From Bacteroidia bacterium (lineage in GTDB: Bacteria; Bacteroidota; Bacteroidia; Chitinophagales; UBA2359), in assembly GCA_030427245.1 (NCBI GenBank), contig JAUHXA010000067.1:1-37019 (forward strand): a stretch of DNA of 37,019 nucleotides. Reading direction: 5' to 3'. The notes beneath the pieces were generated by a model, which saw only the letters and a list, made by a program, of their open reading frames with translations, did no database searches and had not been told where the DNA came from. Shown here one piece after another: positions 15,637-23,713 of this stretch. The position numbers and the translations under genes were made by a program. Numbering within the stretch: the first letter of the stretch is position 1; each line of letters opens with the position of its first letter.

Positions 15637-16449
15637 CTACCGATAACTAATCGCCGCTTCCTTGTGCAGGTTAATCATCTTGTCTTCAATGTCATGCACC
15701 ATTTCTATAAATCGAGGGTCACGCTTCACCGCACGGTTGCGCACCAAAGGTAGGTCGACATGGAGGCGGTGAATGATTTTGGAGGGCGTAGACTTCATGA
15801 TAAATATCTCGTCTGCTAGATACACCGCTTCTGAAATATCGTGGGTCACAAAAATAATGGTCGGATGGATTTCTGCCCAGATGTCTTTGAGCATGTTTTG
15901 CATTCGCAATCGGGTATTGATGTCCAAAGCTCCAAAGGGTTCGTCCATCAGCAAAATCTGCGGATTGACCATCAGACTCCGAGCTATCGCAACTCGCTGC
16001 AATTGTCCACCCGAAAGCGTTGGATATTGGGCATATTTTTCTTCATGCCCCGCCAAACCAACAGTTTTGATGATTTCTCTCGCTTTTTCTTCTCGTTCCT
16101 TGCGAGGTACGCCTTTGAACTTCAAGCCCAAAGCTACATTTTCGAGGACGGTCATCCACGGAAGTGAAGAGTATTTTTGAAAGACCATTCCAATGCGGTC
16201 TTGCTCCGTTCGAGGTTTTCCATTCAAAAAAACTTCTCCTTCGGTCGGTTTTTGCAGCCCTGCAATGTAGCGCAATATAGTGGACTTGCCGCAACCCGAC
16301 ACGCCCAATATACAGATGAACTGCCCTTGACCAGGCTTGTTTTCTATGAGCATATTGAAGTCTTTGATAATCCAATTTTGCCCGCCATCGTAGCTTTGCC
16401 CGATGTTTTTGAGTTCGATGATGTTTTCTTTTTCTGTGTCTTGGAACAT
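15637..16449 (-). CDS. ABC transporter ATPase of the nitrate/sulfonate/taurine type
   Basis: This 270-residue protein has all the nucleotide-binding motifs: Walker A GVSGCGKST (residues 49-57), Q-loop in VFQKYSSLPWMTVLEN, signature LSGGQ (145-149), Walker B ILLMDE with D169/E170, and switch H203 in VTHDISEAVYLADEIFIM. The wording after Walker B (PFGALDINTRLRMQNML) and the ending with the VTHDISEA loop are typical of the SsuB/TauB/NrtD group of importer ATPases. No permease or binding protein is adjacent: the next gene downstream (plus-strand beta-helix gene) is convergent, and the upstream gene is the LRR-nuclease protein. It is therefore an orphan ATPase here and the substrate cannot be named. 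Confidence 0.9.
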   Translation of the reverse strand: MFQDTEKENIIELKNIGQSYDGGQNWIIKDFNMLIENKPGQGQFICILGVSGCGKSTILRYIAGLQKPTEGEVFLNGKPRTEQDRIGMVFQKYSSLPWMTVLENVALGLKFKGVPRKEREEKAREIIKTVGLAGHEEKYAQYPTLSGGQLQRVAIARSLMVNPQILLMDEPFGALDINTRLRMQNMLKDIWAEIHPTIIFVTHDISEAVYLADEIFIMKSTPSKIIHRLHVDLPLVRNRAVKRDPRFIEMVHDIEDKMINLHKEAAISYR

Positions 16450-16481
16450 ATTTTAGGATGCTTTTGATGCTTGGTCGATGC

Positions 16482-18008
16482 TTAGTAGATATACATATTC
16501 AAAAATAGATGGTAAACTTCAACAATCTTACCATTCCGTTCATGCCTTGCCAACCCAATCTTCAAATCAGCTTTTTGACTAATTCCTGTCTCTTTAAAAT
16601 TCAATAGTGGATATAAATTACTATAACTGGGCTTGGTATTCAAATCATTGAGATATGATAGGTAATTTTCCCATAGTTTTGAAAACTTTTTTGCTTCTGC
16701 ATATACCACTACAAAATTGGTAGGATGCCCAGCCGTATCGTAGTTGTGAAGCAATTTATCCAAATGACTTCCTACAATGGTATTGTCAGTACCGCAAGAA
16801 TCCAAACGAAAGGCTTCAATAATGGAAACAGGTGTGCCGTTTTCTGAACGAACCAAAATATCCACTTCACCAGTGCCCAACTTTGAACGCCCACTTCTAC
16901 TTTGGTCGCTTACAGAATACTCTTTGTCTCGCAAAAAATCGGTAAATTCATCGTTGTGAAGGTCTTCCAGTTTTTTACTATACTTTCGTTCCATCATGCG
17001 AAGGGCTTTGTCTCGCAGGTCTAATAGTAATTGTTGCGGATTGAAGGAATTGGATTTTGCAGGGAGCGTTAAATCCAGAGTGATGGGTTTTTCTGAAAAA
17101 TTGAGAGTTAGCCTTCTCAAAAAGTCCAATTCATCTTTCAATCTGTGATTTTCCAATTGGGCAATTTTGTAGGCATTTTTGAAACGTCCAACCTCATTCT
17201 CCAACTTCAATCTCAAAATATCTCCCTCTACTCGAGTTACGCTTGAATCTACATTGAGTACCCAATCGTCCATTTTTGTACGGGTCAAATCTACATACTC
17301 TTCAAAATAATCCCGCATTTCATCTACTGTCACCTCATTTCTTCCATTTGTGACCAACATCAAAGCATCTTCTCCAACTCGTTCTACTTCAAAATGTATG
17401 TCTTTCTTTTTTGAGCCTTTTACATAATCCTTGAAGAATAAAAGATAATGTAAAACAGGCGTTTGAAGTTCTTTTTCGATTTGGAGGGAGAAGTATTTCT
17501 TGTTTTTAGTTGATTTTTTAGTAGGCAAGTTTAATATAAACTTTAAAAACCCAAGTGTCGTTTTCTCATATTCATCAAAATGAGAATTAAATAATCCGAA
17601 TGATTTTAATGAAGATAATATTGAATTTTTGGGAAAGGGGTTTTCACTTATATACAACTCTTTTAAACTTTTCATTTCAAATAGAAAAGAAGGTATATCT
17701 TCTAAGTGATTATTATGCAAAAAAATAACTTCAAGCTTTTTTAATTTTTCAATTGATGCAGGAATACTTTTTATACAATTGTATTGTAAGAATAAATCTT
17801 TGAGATTATAGAGATTCCTAATTGAAGAAGGGATTACCGAAATCTTATTGTTACTTAAATCAAGGTTTTGTAATTTCTTACATAGCAAAATTTTATGTGG
17901 AAATATTTCTAATTCTTGATTCCTTAACCTAATTATCAATAAATTTCCCAATTCTTCCTTAGAAAGCTTATTAAAGTCCTCTACACTACCTTCAAATTCT
18001 GTTCTCAT
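16482..18008 (-). CDS. Leucine-rich-repeat protein with C-terminal PD-(D/E)xK-like domain
   Basis: This 508-residue cytoplasmic protein carries about five leucine-rich repeats in residues ~20-135 (KLQNLDLSNNKISVIPSSI, NLKDLFLQYNCIKSIPASI, KLEVIFLHNNHLEDIPSFL). A middle domain follows (~165-240, FFKDYVKGSKKKDIHFEVER ... TVDEMRDYFEEYVDLT), with a coiled coil at ~260-300. The C-terminal part (~340-445) reads GRSKLGTGEVDILVRSENG then SIIEAFRLD. E381-x-D383 and E398 fit a PD-(D/E)xK nuclease-like core, but the expected lysine after E398 is R401. I recall the same C-terminal wording (GExDIxI...SIIEALKL) on sensor-effector proteins of Bacteroidota suspected to act in phage defence. The first half is visibly more AT-rich than the rest. 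Function is unproven. Confidence 0.65.
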   Translation of the reverse strand: MRTEFEGSVEDFNKLSKEELGNLLIIRLRNQELEIFPHKILLCKKLQNLDLSNNKISVIPSSIRNLYNLKDLFLQYNCIKSIPASIEKLKKLEVIFLHNNHLEDIPSFLFEMKSLKELYISENPFPKNSILSSLKSFGLFNSHFDEYEKTTLGFLKFILNLPTKKSTKNKKYFSLQIEKELQTPVLHYLLFFKDYVKGSKKKDIHFEVERVGEDALMLVTNGRNEVTVDEMRDYFEEYVDLTRTKMDDWVLNVDSSVTRVEGDILRLKLENEVGRFKNAYKIAQLENHRLKDELDFLRRLTLNFSEKPITLDLTLPAKSNSFNPQQLLLDLRDKALRMMERKYSKKLEDLHNDEFTDFLRDKEYSVSDQSRSGRSKLGTGEVDILVRSENGTPVSIIEAFRLDSCGTDNTIVGSHLDKLLHNYDTAGHPTNFVVVYAEAKKFSKLWENYLSYLNDLNTKPSYSNLYPLLNFKETGISQKADLKIGLARHERNGKIVEVYHLFLNMYIY

Positions 18009-18067
18009 GTACTTCCTTTTTTACTCCAAAATAATCCATTTTTTCCAATAAATCCAAATTCAATCTC

Positions 18068-18751
18068 CTATTCAGGCAAAAACTGCTCCAGCCCATCCCA
18101 AAACGACAACTCCAATTCAATGGCAGCCTCCGCCCCTTCTCGAATCAAATCTCGGTTTTCCTTGCTGTCCGCATAAGGCACTAAAATGTCAATCATTTCG
18201 GAGTAGTGTGCTTCGTCCAAGCTGATATGTACTGTCCAGAATTCGATGTCCTCGTCGGTCAGAAAATCGTATTTCGCCAAGCCGTTGGCAATGATGCTGT
18301 ATTCTTCGGAGGTGAAAAACTCCGTTCCAGGCCCCAATGCGCCCAAACTTTCGATGAAACTCCCATTGAGGCAGAGGTCGAATAAAGTAGTGACACAAGC
18401 CTGCGTTGAAGCCAAAGGTTGCGCTTTTTTTAGTTCATCCGCACTCACATCTAAGGCAGCAGCAAAATTGTTGTACAACATTCGGTGTGATTTCGACAAT
18501 TTGCCTTCGCCATGTTCTTCCCACAGGTTTTCGATGATGGGCATACGGGCTTCATCGTAGGGGATATTGGCAGCCGTTGCAGCGAGAAAACGGGGGAAAT
18601 AGTAGCAGTAAATGCTGTATTGTTTGGCGAAGTATTGCAGTTGAGGTTTGGTTAGTGAGGCATCTGCAATGCGTTGAAGAAAAGGATGTACCAAAATTTG
18701 GTCAATTCCTTCTCGAAGCGAACTTTCTAAGTTTTTGAAGTATTTAGTCAT
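18068..18751 (-). CDS. Heme-oxygenase-fold diiron redox enzyme (TenA/PqqC/CADD-like)
   Basis: This 227-residue soluble helical protein starts with HPFLQRIADASLTKPQLQYFA, the usual opening of TenA/PqqC-like proteins. Candidate metal ligands are E78/E79 and H89 (LWEEHGEGKLSKSH), E134 (SFIESLG) and the HxxxDxxH motif H175, D179, H182 (VHISLDEAHYSEM). That motif set characterises the HDO superfamily (UndA, BesC, SznF, CADD) rather than thiaminase TenA. Candidate roles include p-aminobenzoate formation as in CADD, or another oxidative cleavage; the sequence does not decide. It stands between the LRR protein (59 bases downstream) and a Crp/Fnr gene, all on the minus strand with no obvious shared pathway. 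Confidence 0.75.
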   Translation of the reverse strand: MTKYFKNLESSLREGIDQILVHPFLQRIADASLTKPQLQYFAKQYSIYCYYFPRFLAATAANIPYDEARMPIIENLWEEHGEGKLSKSHRMLYNNFAAALDVSADELKKAQPLASTQACVTTLFDLCLNGSFIESLGALGPGTEFFTSEEYSIIANGLAKYDFLTDEDIEFWTVHISLDEAHYSEMIDILVPYADSKENRDLIREGAEAAIELELSFWDGLEQFLPE

Positions 18752-18935
18752 TAATATTTGATTTTTAGGAATGTATCAAAAACAACTTCACAAAATCATC
18801 TGATATGAGGTTGGCTTTGACAGACATTTTTACTTTCATTCATGATTTGTATAGTAACAGAACTTGATTTTATTTGATATTGTTTTCTGAATGAGTCCCT
18901 TTATATTAGCTGACTCTTTGACAATGTATATCTAT

Positions 18936-18966
18936 AAAATCTTGACCAAATCAAGATTTTTTTATT
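18936..18966. terminator. Hairpin terminator overlapping the Crp/Fnr stop codon
   Basis: AAAATCTTGA (18936-18945) and TCAAGATTTT (18951-18960) form a perfect 10-pair stem with a CCAAA loop. On the minus strand the TGA stop of the Crp/Fnr gene lies in the stem, followed by a short T4 run. On the plus strand a longer T-run follows. It is the best terminator candidate for the Crp/Fnr gene. Confidence 0.6.
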
Positions 18967-19487
18967 CTCGACAAAGTTTCAGGAGTCATTCGGAGGTAAG
19001 AAGCAATGTATTTGAGTGGAATTTCCTGAAACAATTGAGGACTGCGCTTCAACACTCTTTGGTATCTTTTGAGAGGAGAAAAGGTCAGAATGTCTTTTTC
19101 TCGTTCCAACTGTTCGTAAATCAATTGCAACATACTCTGATGCCACAAATCCAAATTGACCGAATTTTGGTGAATCAGCTTCAAGTAGGCAGCCTTGGTG
19201 AGCATCTTGAGTTTGGTTTTCTTCAGTGCTTGTATGTATAACTCCGAAGCTTGGTCGGAAATAAAAGAATCCATTGCAGCAATAAAATTTCCTTGGTAAG
19301 CCAATCGAATAATCTGCTCTTCATACTCATCTTCAAAATAGATTCGCAAGCTACCACTTACCACATAATACAAATTGGTATCTGTACTGCCTCCAACTTT
19401 GAGGTAAGCCCCTCTGACCAATTTAATTTCCTTGTGCCAAAGGTCTGCCTCGTCCATTTTGTGCTTCAATTGTTCGATTGGATTCAT
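18951..19487 (-). CDS. Crp/Fnr family transcriptional regulator
   Basis: This 178-residue protein starts MNPIEQLKHKMDEADLW; I chose ATG 19487 over an upstream in-frame start because family members begin here. The N-terminal cyclic-nucleotide-binding-like beta-barrel is visible (FEDEYEEQIIRLAYQGNFIA, SGSLRIYF). The C-terminal helix-turn-helix reads RYQRVLKRSPQLFQEIPLKY then IASYLRMTPETLSRIKKS, the signature of a very common Bacteroidota Crp subgroup. The ligand is unknown; the canonical cAMP-binding arginine motif is not evident. It is transcribed divergently from the kinase fusion gene with 207 bases between them, so it could regulate either side. Confidence 0.9.
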   Translation of the reverse strand: MNPIEQLKHKMDEADLWHKEIKLVRGAYLKVGGSTDTNLYYVVSGSLRIYFEDEYEEQIIRLAYQGNFIAAMDSFISDQASELYIQALKKTKLKMLTKAAYLKLIHQNSVNLDLWHQSMLQLIYEQLEREKDILTFSPLKRYQRVLKRSPQLFQEIPLKYIASYLRMTPETLSRIKKS

Positions 19488-19694
19488 GACCCAAAAATAA
19501 ACAGAAATGATGTAATACACTTCTAATAAGAAAAGATTTTAGTACCTTTATTATCAAAGTGTTGGAGTTTAGGTTGTCGCTTATCTATTCTTAGTTGGTA
19601 CTGAATCGCAATAGTTTTGCGCTCAATTCTAAACATTTACTCAAAAAAACAATTATTTTTCTGATAGAAAATTATCAATATTCAAGTACTAATT

Positions 19695-22600
19695 ATGCAA
19701 ACCATCCCCCAACTCATTCAAGAACTCGAAGAACAATTGTCTCATGCCAAAGGAATAGCTAAAGGAGCTATATTGCTTGACTTGATGAGTCTATATGGTT
19801 CGAATAGACAACTTCAAAAGCTAGAGGAAGGAACGGAAGAACTCCTTAAATTAGCAGAAGAACACCAAGACATAGAATTGAAAATGGAAGTCATTCTGTT
19901 ATTTGTCAAAATCCATTATGCCAAAAATGAATTTGATAAAACTTATACTTTTTTTAATCAAATAAAATCTCTGAATGAAAAAGAAAACAATCGGAAAATA
20001 TGGCTGCAATACTACTTATTGAAGGCTGATATTGCACAAAAACAAGAACAATTTGAAGTTGCCCACGCACATCTTCAAGAAGCTCTTGCCTGTATTTCTC
20101 CTAAGGATATCTTGATGCAAGTCAAAATAAATCAGTTGTTGGGAATACAACAGACAATGAACAATAATTTAGAACAAGCATTTAGTTATTTTTTTAAAGG
20201 CTTAGAATGGGCGGAAAATGCAGAAAACAAAAGTTTTAAGCATTATACACAAACTATCGCGCTGCTTCTCAATATCACATCTCTTTACTCTCGAAAGTTA
20301 GAGGGTTTTGAAAACAGCGATAGTCTCTCTTATTACATGAATAAAGCACTCAAATTAGCTCTTGATATTCAATACAAACCTGCCATAATCGACTTACAGC
20401 TACAGTTTGCAGGTATAGAAACTCAATCAAAAAACTATGACAAAGCACTTGATTATTTGCATTCTGCTTTGAAGGTTGCCAAAACTTTTCAAAATCAATA
20501 CATTGTAACCTACTGTAATGACAGTATTGCTATAATGTACCAGAGGAAAGGGGAGTTTGACAAAGCCATTGATATGTTTCAATCTAACTTGGATTCAGCA
20601 TTGAAAATGAATAGCAAAGCCTTGATTATTTCTTCTTTCACCAATTTATCCAGATGTTTTTATAAACAGAAAAACCATTCATCTGCTCTGAAACACGCAG
20701 AAGAAGCCTTATCTGTTGCAGAAGAATTAAACATTGAAGTCAGTTGTTTGCCTCTCTACAAACTCATGGCTTCTCTTCACAAAGAATTGGGCAATATAGA
20801 CGAAGCATTTCATTTTATTCAAAAGCATATGGATTTGAAAGATGAAATGTACACCGCCGAAAAGGAGAAAAGCATCGTAGAAATGCAAACTCGCTACGAA
20901 ACCGAAAAAAAGGAGCAAGAAGCCGAACAACTGAGAGTATTGGAGCAGGTTAAAAGTCGTTTCTTTTCCCAAATCACCCACGAATTTCGTACCCCTTTGA
21001 CGCTCATTTTAGGGCCTGTTCAACAGCTATTGCAGCACCCAAAAATCCAATCAGACTCCGAACTTCAAAACCGTCTCACCTTAGTAGAACGCAATGGTGA
21101 ACGCCTTTCCAATTTGGTCAATCAACTACTTGACCTATCCAAATTGGAGTCGGGTAAAATGACTATTCAAAAAAAGCATGGCGATGTAATAGCTTTCGCA
21201 AAAGCAATTGTTACCAACTTTCAAACACTTACACAGCAGCAAAACATTCACCTGCATTTTGAGACTTCCATCCTTCAATTGACTGCAAATTTTGATGTCG
21301 ACAAGCTCGAAAAAATCCTCTACAATCTTCTTTCCAATGCTTTCAAATTCACGCCTTCTAATGGTGAAATTACCCTTGAACTGCAAACCCAACAAAGCAT
21401 AAAAGAAAAACATACCAACCTGAAAATCACACTAAAAGACACAGGCAAAGGGATTGCAGCTGCCCAACTCCCCCACATTTTCGACCGCTTTTACCAAGCC
21501 GACAACAGTAATATTCGAGAAGTAGAAGGTTCGGGAGTGGGTTTGTCTTTGGTCAAAGAGTTGATAGAATTGCAGGGCGGCAGCATTGAAGTAAAATCTG
21601 AAATAAATGTGGGAACAACTTTTATCTGCAATTTGCCTCTCGAACTTTCGGAAGTCCACCAAATCATTTCTATTGCAGAAAAAACACCTGCTCCAAGTTC
21701 TTCTGTCAAAACCTTACATACAAAATTGAAGGATGCTTCTTCAAATAAGCAGAAAACAAAAGCAACTACAAAAAACAAGGGTAAAAACATTGAAAACGAA
21801 AATCCCGTTCCCATCATAAGAGGCATTCTAAAATACTGCGCCTCCGACCATTTCACCACTTTAGATGCGGGAAACTGGGCGAGCTACCAATGGTCAAATG
21901 GCGAAACAAGCCGAATCATTGAAGCCAACGCAGGCACTTACACCGTCACGGTCACCAACTCCAATGATTGCACAGGAACAGATGAAGTCACCGTCACCGA
22001 AAACGCCAATCCAGTTCCTGTCATTACAGGCGACTTCGCTTATTGCAGAGGACGACAAGCGACCTTAGATGCAGGAGTTTGGGAGACTTATGCTTGGTCA
22101 AATGGTGAAACAGTTCAGAGTTTTTCGACGACTTCAATAGGCGTTTACACTGTCACCATCACCAATCAAGAAGGCTGCACAGGCACTGCAATGGCAGAAG
22201 TGAGTGCAACACCTTGTTTGGCAGAAGCAGGAATATTGACAACCAACCAAAACACGATTTGTGCAGGCGAAGCATTGGAGGTCAGCAGTACAGGAAACCA
22301 AACAGACACCAATTACCGACACTATTTCTTTGTCTATTCACAAGACAATTTAGGAAACACATTATACCAAAAGAGCAGCATAGCTAATTATGGAACAGGA
22401 ACGGCAACAGCGAGTTTTGGAGGTTTATCAGCAGGTGATTATTTGGTTTGTTCCTACAACGAATGTAAAGATTGCCTGCCCAATCCTTCACCAGTTATTT
22501 TCACCACACCAATGAATGACATCTACCAAACAGGTACGATTCAAGATGGCTGTTTCGATATCGAATGTGTAGAAGTGAGCGTACCCGAAGCCTTTGAACC

Positions 22601-23474
22601 CCATGCCTCAGGCACAGGAATTGTAGCCGCAAACAATGCCGCAGGACAAACCATATTTGTTGCCGAAGTATGTGGAGGAACGATGCCTTACAGCATTGAA
22701 TTTGAATCCGCAGGAGGATTTGTGACTGTAAATGACTATCCTTCTCCGGTGGCAGGTTGTCTCAAATACCAAGTTTTGTATGTGCCAGAGGCAGAATGGA
22801 CATTGACCGTCACCGATGCAAACGGCTGCCACAACGAAACGGTGGTATTCACCAACGAAGGCTTGATAGAGGAATCACCCCTTCAAATCGTGAGCCATGA
22901 AATAGGTGCTGAGTCCTGTTCTGGTTATGCGGATGGTTCTATTAGCATAACAGTAGAAGGGGGAAGTGACGACTGCAATGAATACACTTACGAATGGTCA
23001 GGACCCAATAGTTTCGTTTCAACTGTTTGGGGAGCAGTGACAGGAAATGAGGTGACGGGTTTGGCATCGGGCAAATATGATGTCACCGTAACGGACTGTG
23101 AAGGAACAACCACAACCTTAGAGGATATAAATGTGACCCGCAAAACTCGTGGAAGAGGCAGAGGTCGAGGAGGCTGCAAAACGATAGATGGCGAAAACCC
23201 AATAGAAAATAGCGTGTTGGGAGTATATCCGAATCCATTTGGAGCGCAAACTTCCATTGAGTTTAGCCTATCCGAATCCTCCAAAGTGTGGCTGTCGGTC
23301 TATTCGGTCGATGGACGCAAAGTTGTGGAGTTATTGAAGGGGGAAGAGATAGAAGGCGAACTGTTGCAGCGCATGGATTTTGACGCAGAGCAGCTACAAG
23401 AGGGTTTGTATATTTTGGAAATGCGAACCGAATCTGGTGAGCGTTTTTATCAGAAATTGATGGTGAATAAATAA
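19695..23474 (+). CDS. TPR histidine kinase fused to adhesin repeats and a T9SS sorting domain
   Basis: This 1259-residue frame has three parts. Residues ~1-400 are TPRs (for example YDKALDYLHSALKVAKTF). Residues ~415-655 are a complete kinase: phospho-acceptor H429 in SQITHEFRTPL, N-box N544/N548 in LYNLLSNAFKF, G1 box D582-T-G-K-G, F-box HIFDRFYQ, G2 box G612-S-G-V-G. After a Lys/Ser/Thr linker, residues ~703-840 hold two SprB-like repeats (LDAGNWASYQWSNGE..., GTYTVTVTN). Further Ig-like regions and a type A T9SS sorting domain follow at ~1175-1259 (VYPNPFGAQTSIEF ... LYILEMRTESGERFYQKLMV). There is no signal peptide or membrane helix, so the C-terminal half cannot use T9SS as it stands. 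Relatives often carry receiver and AraC-type domains where the adhesin part begins, which suggests a replacement fusion. Confidence 0.85.
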   Translation: MQTIPQLIQELEEQLSHAKGIAKGAILLDLMSLYGSNRQLQKLEEGTEELLKLAEEHQDIELKMEVILLFVKIHYAKNEFDKTYTFFNQIKSLNEKENNRKIWLQYYLLKADIAQKQEQFEVAHAHLQEALACISPKDILMQVKINQLLGIQQTMNNNLEQAFSYFFKGLEWAENAENKSFKHYTQTIALLLNITSLYSRKLEGFENSDSLSYYMNKALKLALDIQYKPAIIDLQLQFAGIETQSKNYDKALDYLHSALKVAKTFQNQYIVTYCNDSIAIMYQRKGEFDKAIDMFQSNLDSALKMNSKALIISSFTNLSRCFYKQKNHSSALKHAEEALSVAEELNIEVSCLPLYKLMASLHKELGNIDEAFHFIQKHMDLKDEMYTAEKEKSIVEMQTRYETEKKEQEAEQLRVLEQVKSRFFSQITHEFRTPLTLILGPVQQLLQHPKIQSDSELQNRLTLVERNGERLSNLVNQLLDLSKLESGKMTIQKKHGDVIAFAKAIVTNFQTLTQQQNIHLHFETSILQLTANFDVDKLEKILYNLLSNAFKFTPSNGEITLELQTQQSIKEKHTNLKITLKDTGKGIAAAQLPHIFDRFYQADNSNIREVEGSGVGLSLVKELIELQGGSIEVKSEINVGTTFICNLPLELSEVHQIISIAEKTPAPSSSVKTLHTKLKDASSNKQKTKATTKNKGKNIENENPVPIIRGILKYCASDHFTTLDAGNWASYQWSNGETSRIIEANAGTYTVTVTNSNDCTGTDEVTVTENANPVPVITGDFAYCRGRQATLDAGVWETYAWSNGETVQSFSTTSIGVYTVTITNQEGCTGTAMAEVSATPCLAEAGILTTNQNTICAGEALEVSSTGNQTDTNYRHYFFVYSQDNLGNTLYQKSSIANYGTGTATASFGGLSAGDYLVCSYNECKDCLPNPSPVIFTTPMNDIYQTGTIQDGCFDIECVEVSVPEAFEPHASGTGIVAANNAAGQTIFVAEVCGGTMPYSIEFESAGGFVTVNDYPSPVAGCLKYQVLYVPEAEWTLTVTDANGCHNETVVFTNEGLIEESPLQIVSHEIGAESCSGYADGSISITVEGGSDDCNEYTYEWSGPNSFVSTVWGAVTGNEVTGLASGKYDVTVTDCEGTTTTLEDINVTRKTRGRGRGRGGCKTIDGENPIENSVLGVYPNPFGAQTSIEFSLSESSKVWLSVYSVDGRKVVELLKGEEIEGELLQRMDFDAEQLQEGLYILEMRTESGERFYQKLMVNK

Positions 23475-23558
23475 GAATTCAGGCATCAGAAATCTCGATA
23501 TATTTTAACCAAAAAATAAGCTATCAAGTCTGGGGGGATTTGATAAAGGTAAAAACAG

Positions 23559-23587
23559 CCCAAGTATTTTCGGATACTTGGGTTTTT
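23559..23587 (+). terminator. Intrinsic terminator after the kinase fusion gene
   Basis: CCCAAGTAT (23559-23567) pairs perfectly with ATACTTGGG (23574-23582) around a TTTCGG loop, followed by TTTTTCTTTTT. Confidence 0.88.
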
Positions 23588-23713
23588 CTTTTTCCCCAAA
23601 TAAATTTACGTATGTTTTAAATCCCTATTAAAAAAATATCCATTAATATCCAACAATATTTTATCTTTACCTTCACACCACTCAAGCCCTCAACTTAAAA
23701 TAATACAGTTCAG

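Noticed and set aside
15637-18008. ABC ATPase as part of a defence system with the LRR protein
   Set aside because: The ATPase has the ordinary importer-type motifs of the SsuB/TauB group; adjacency alone is weak evidence.
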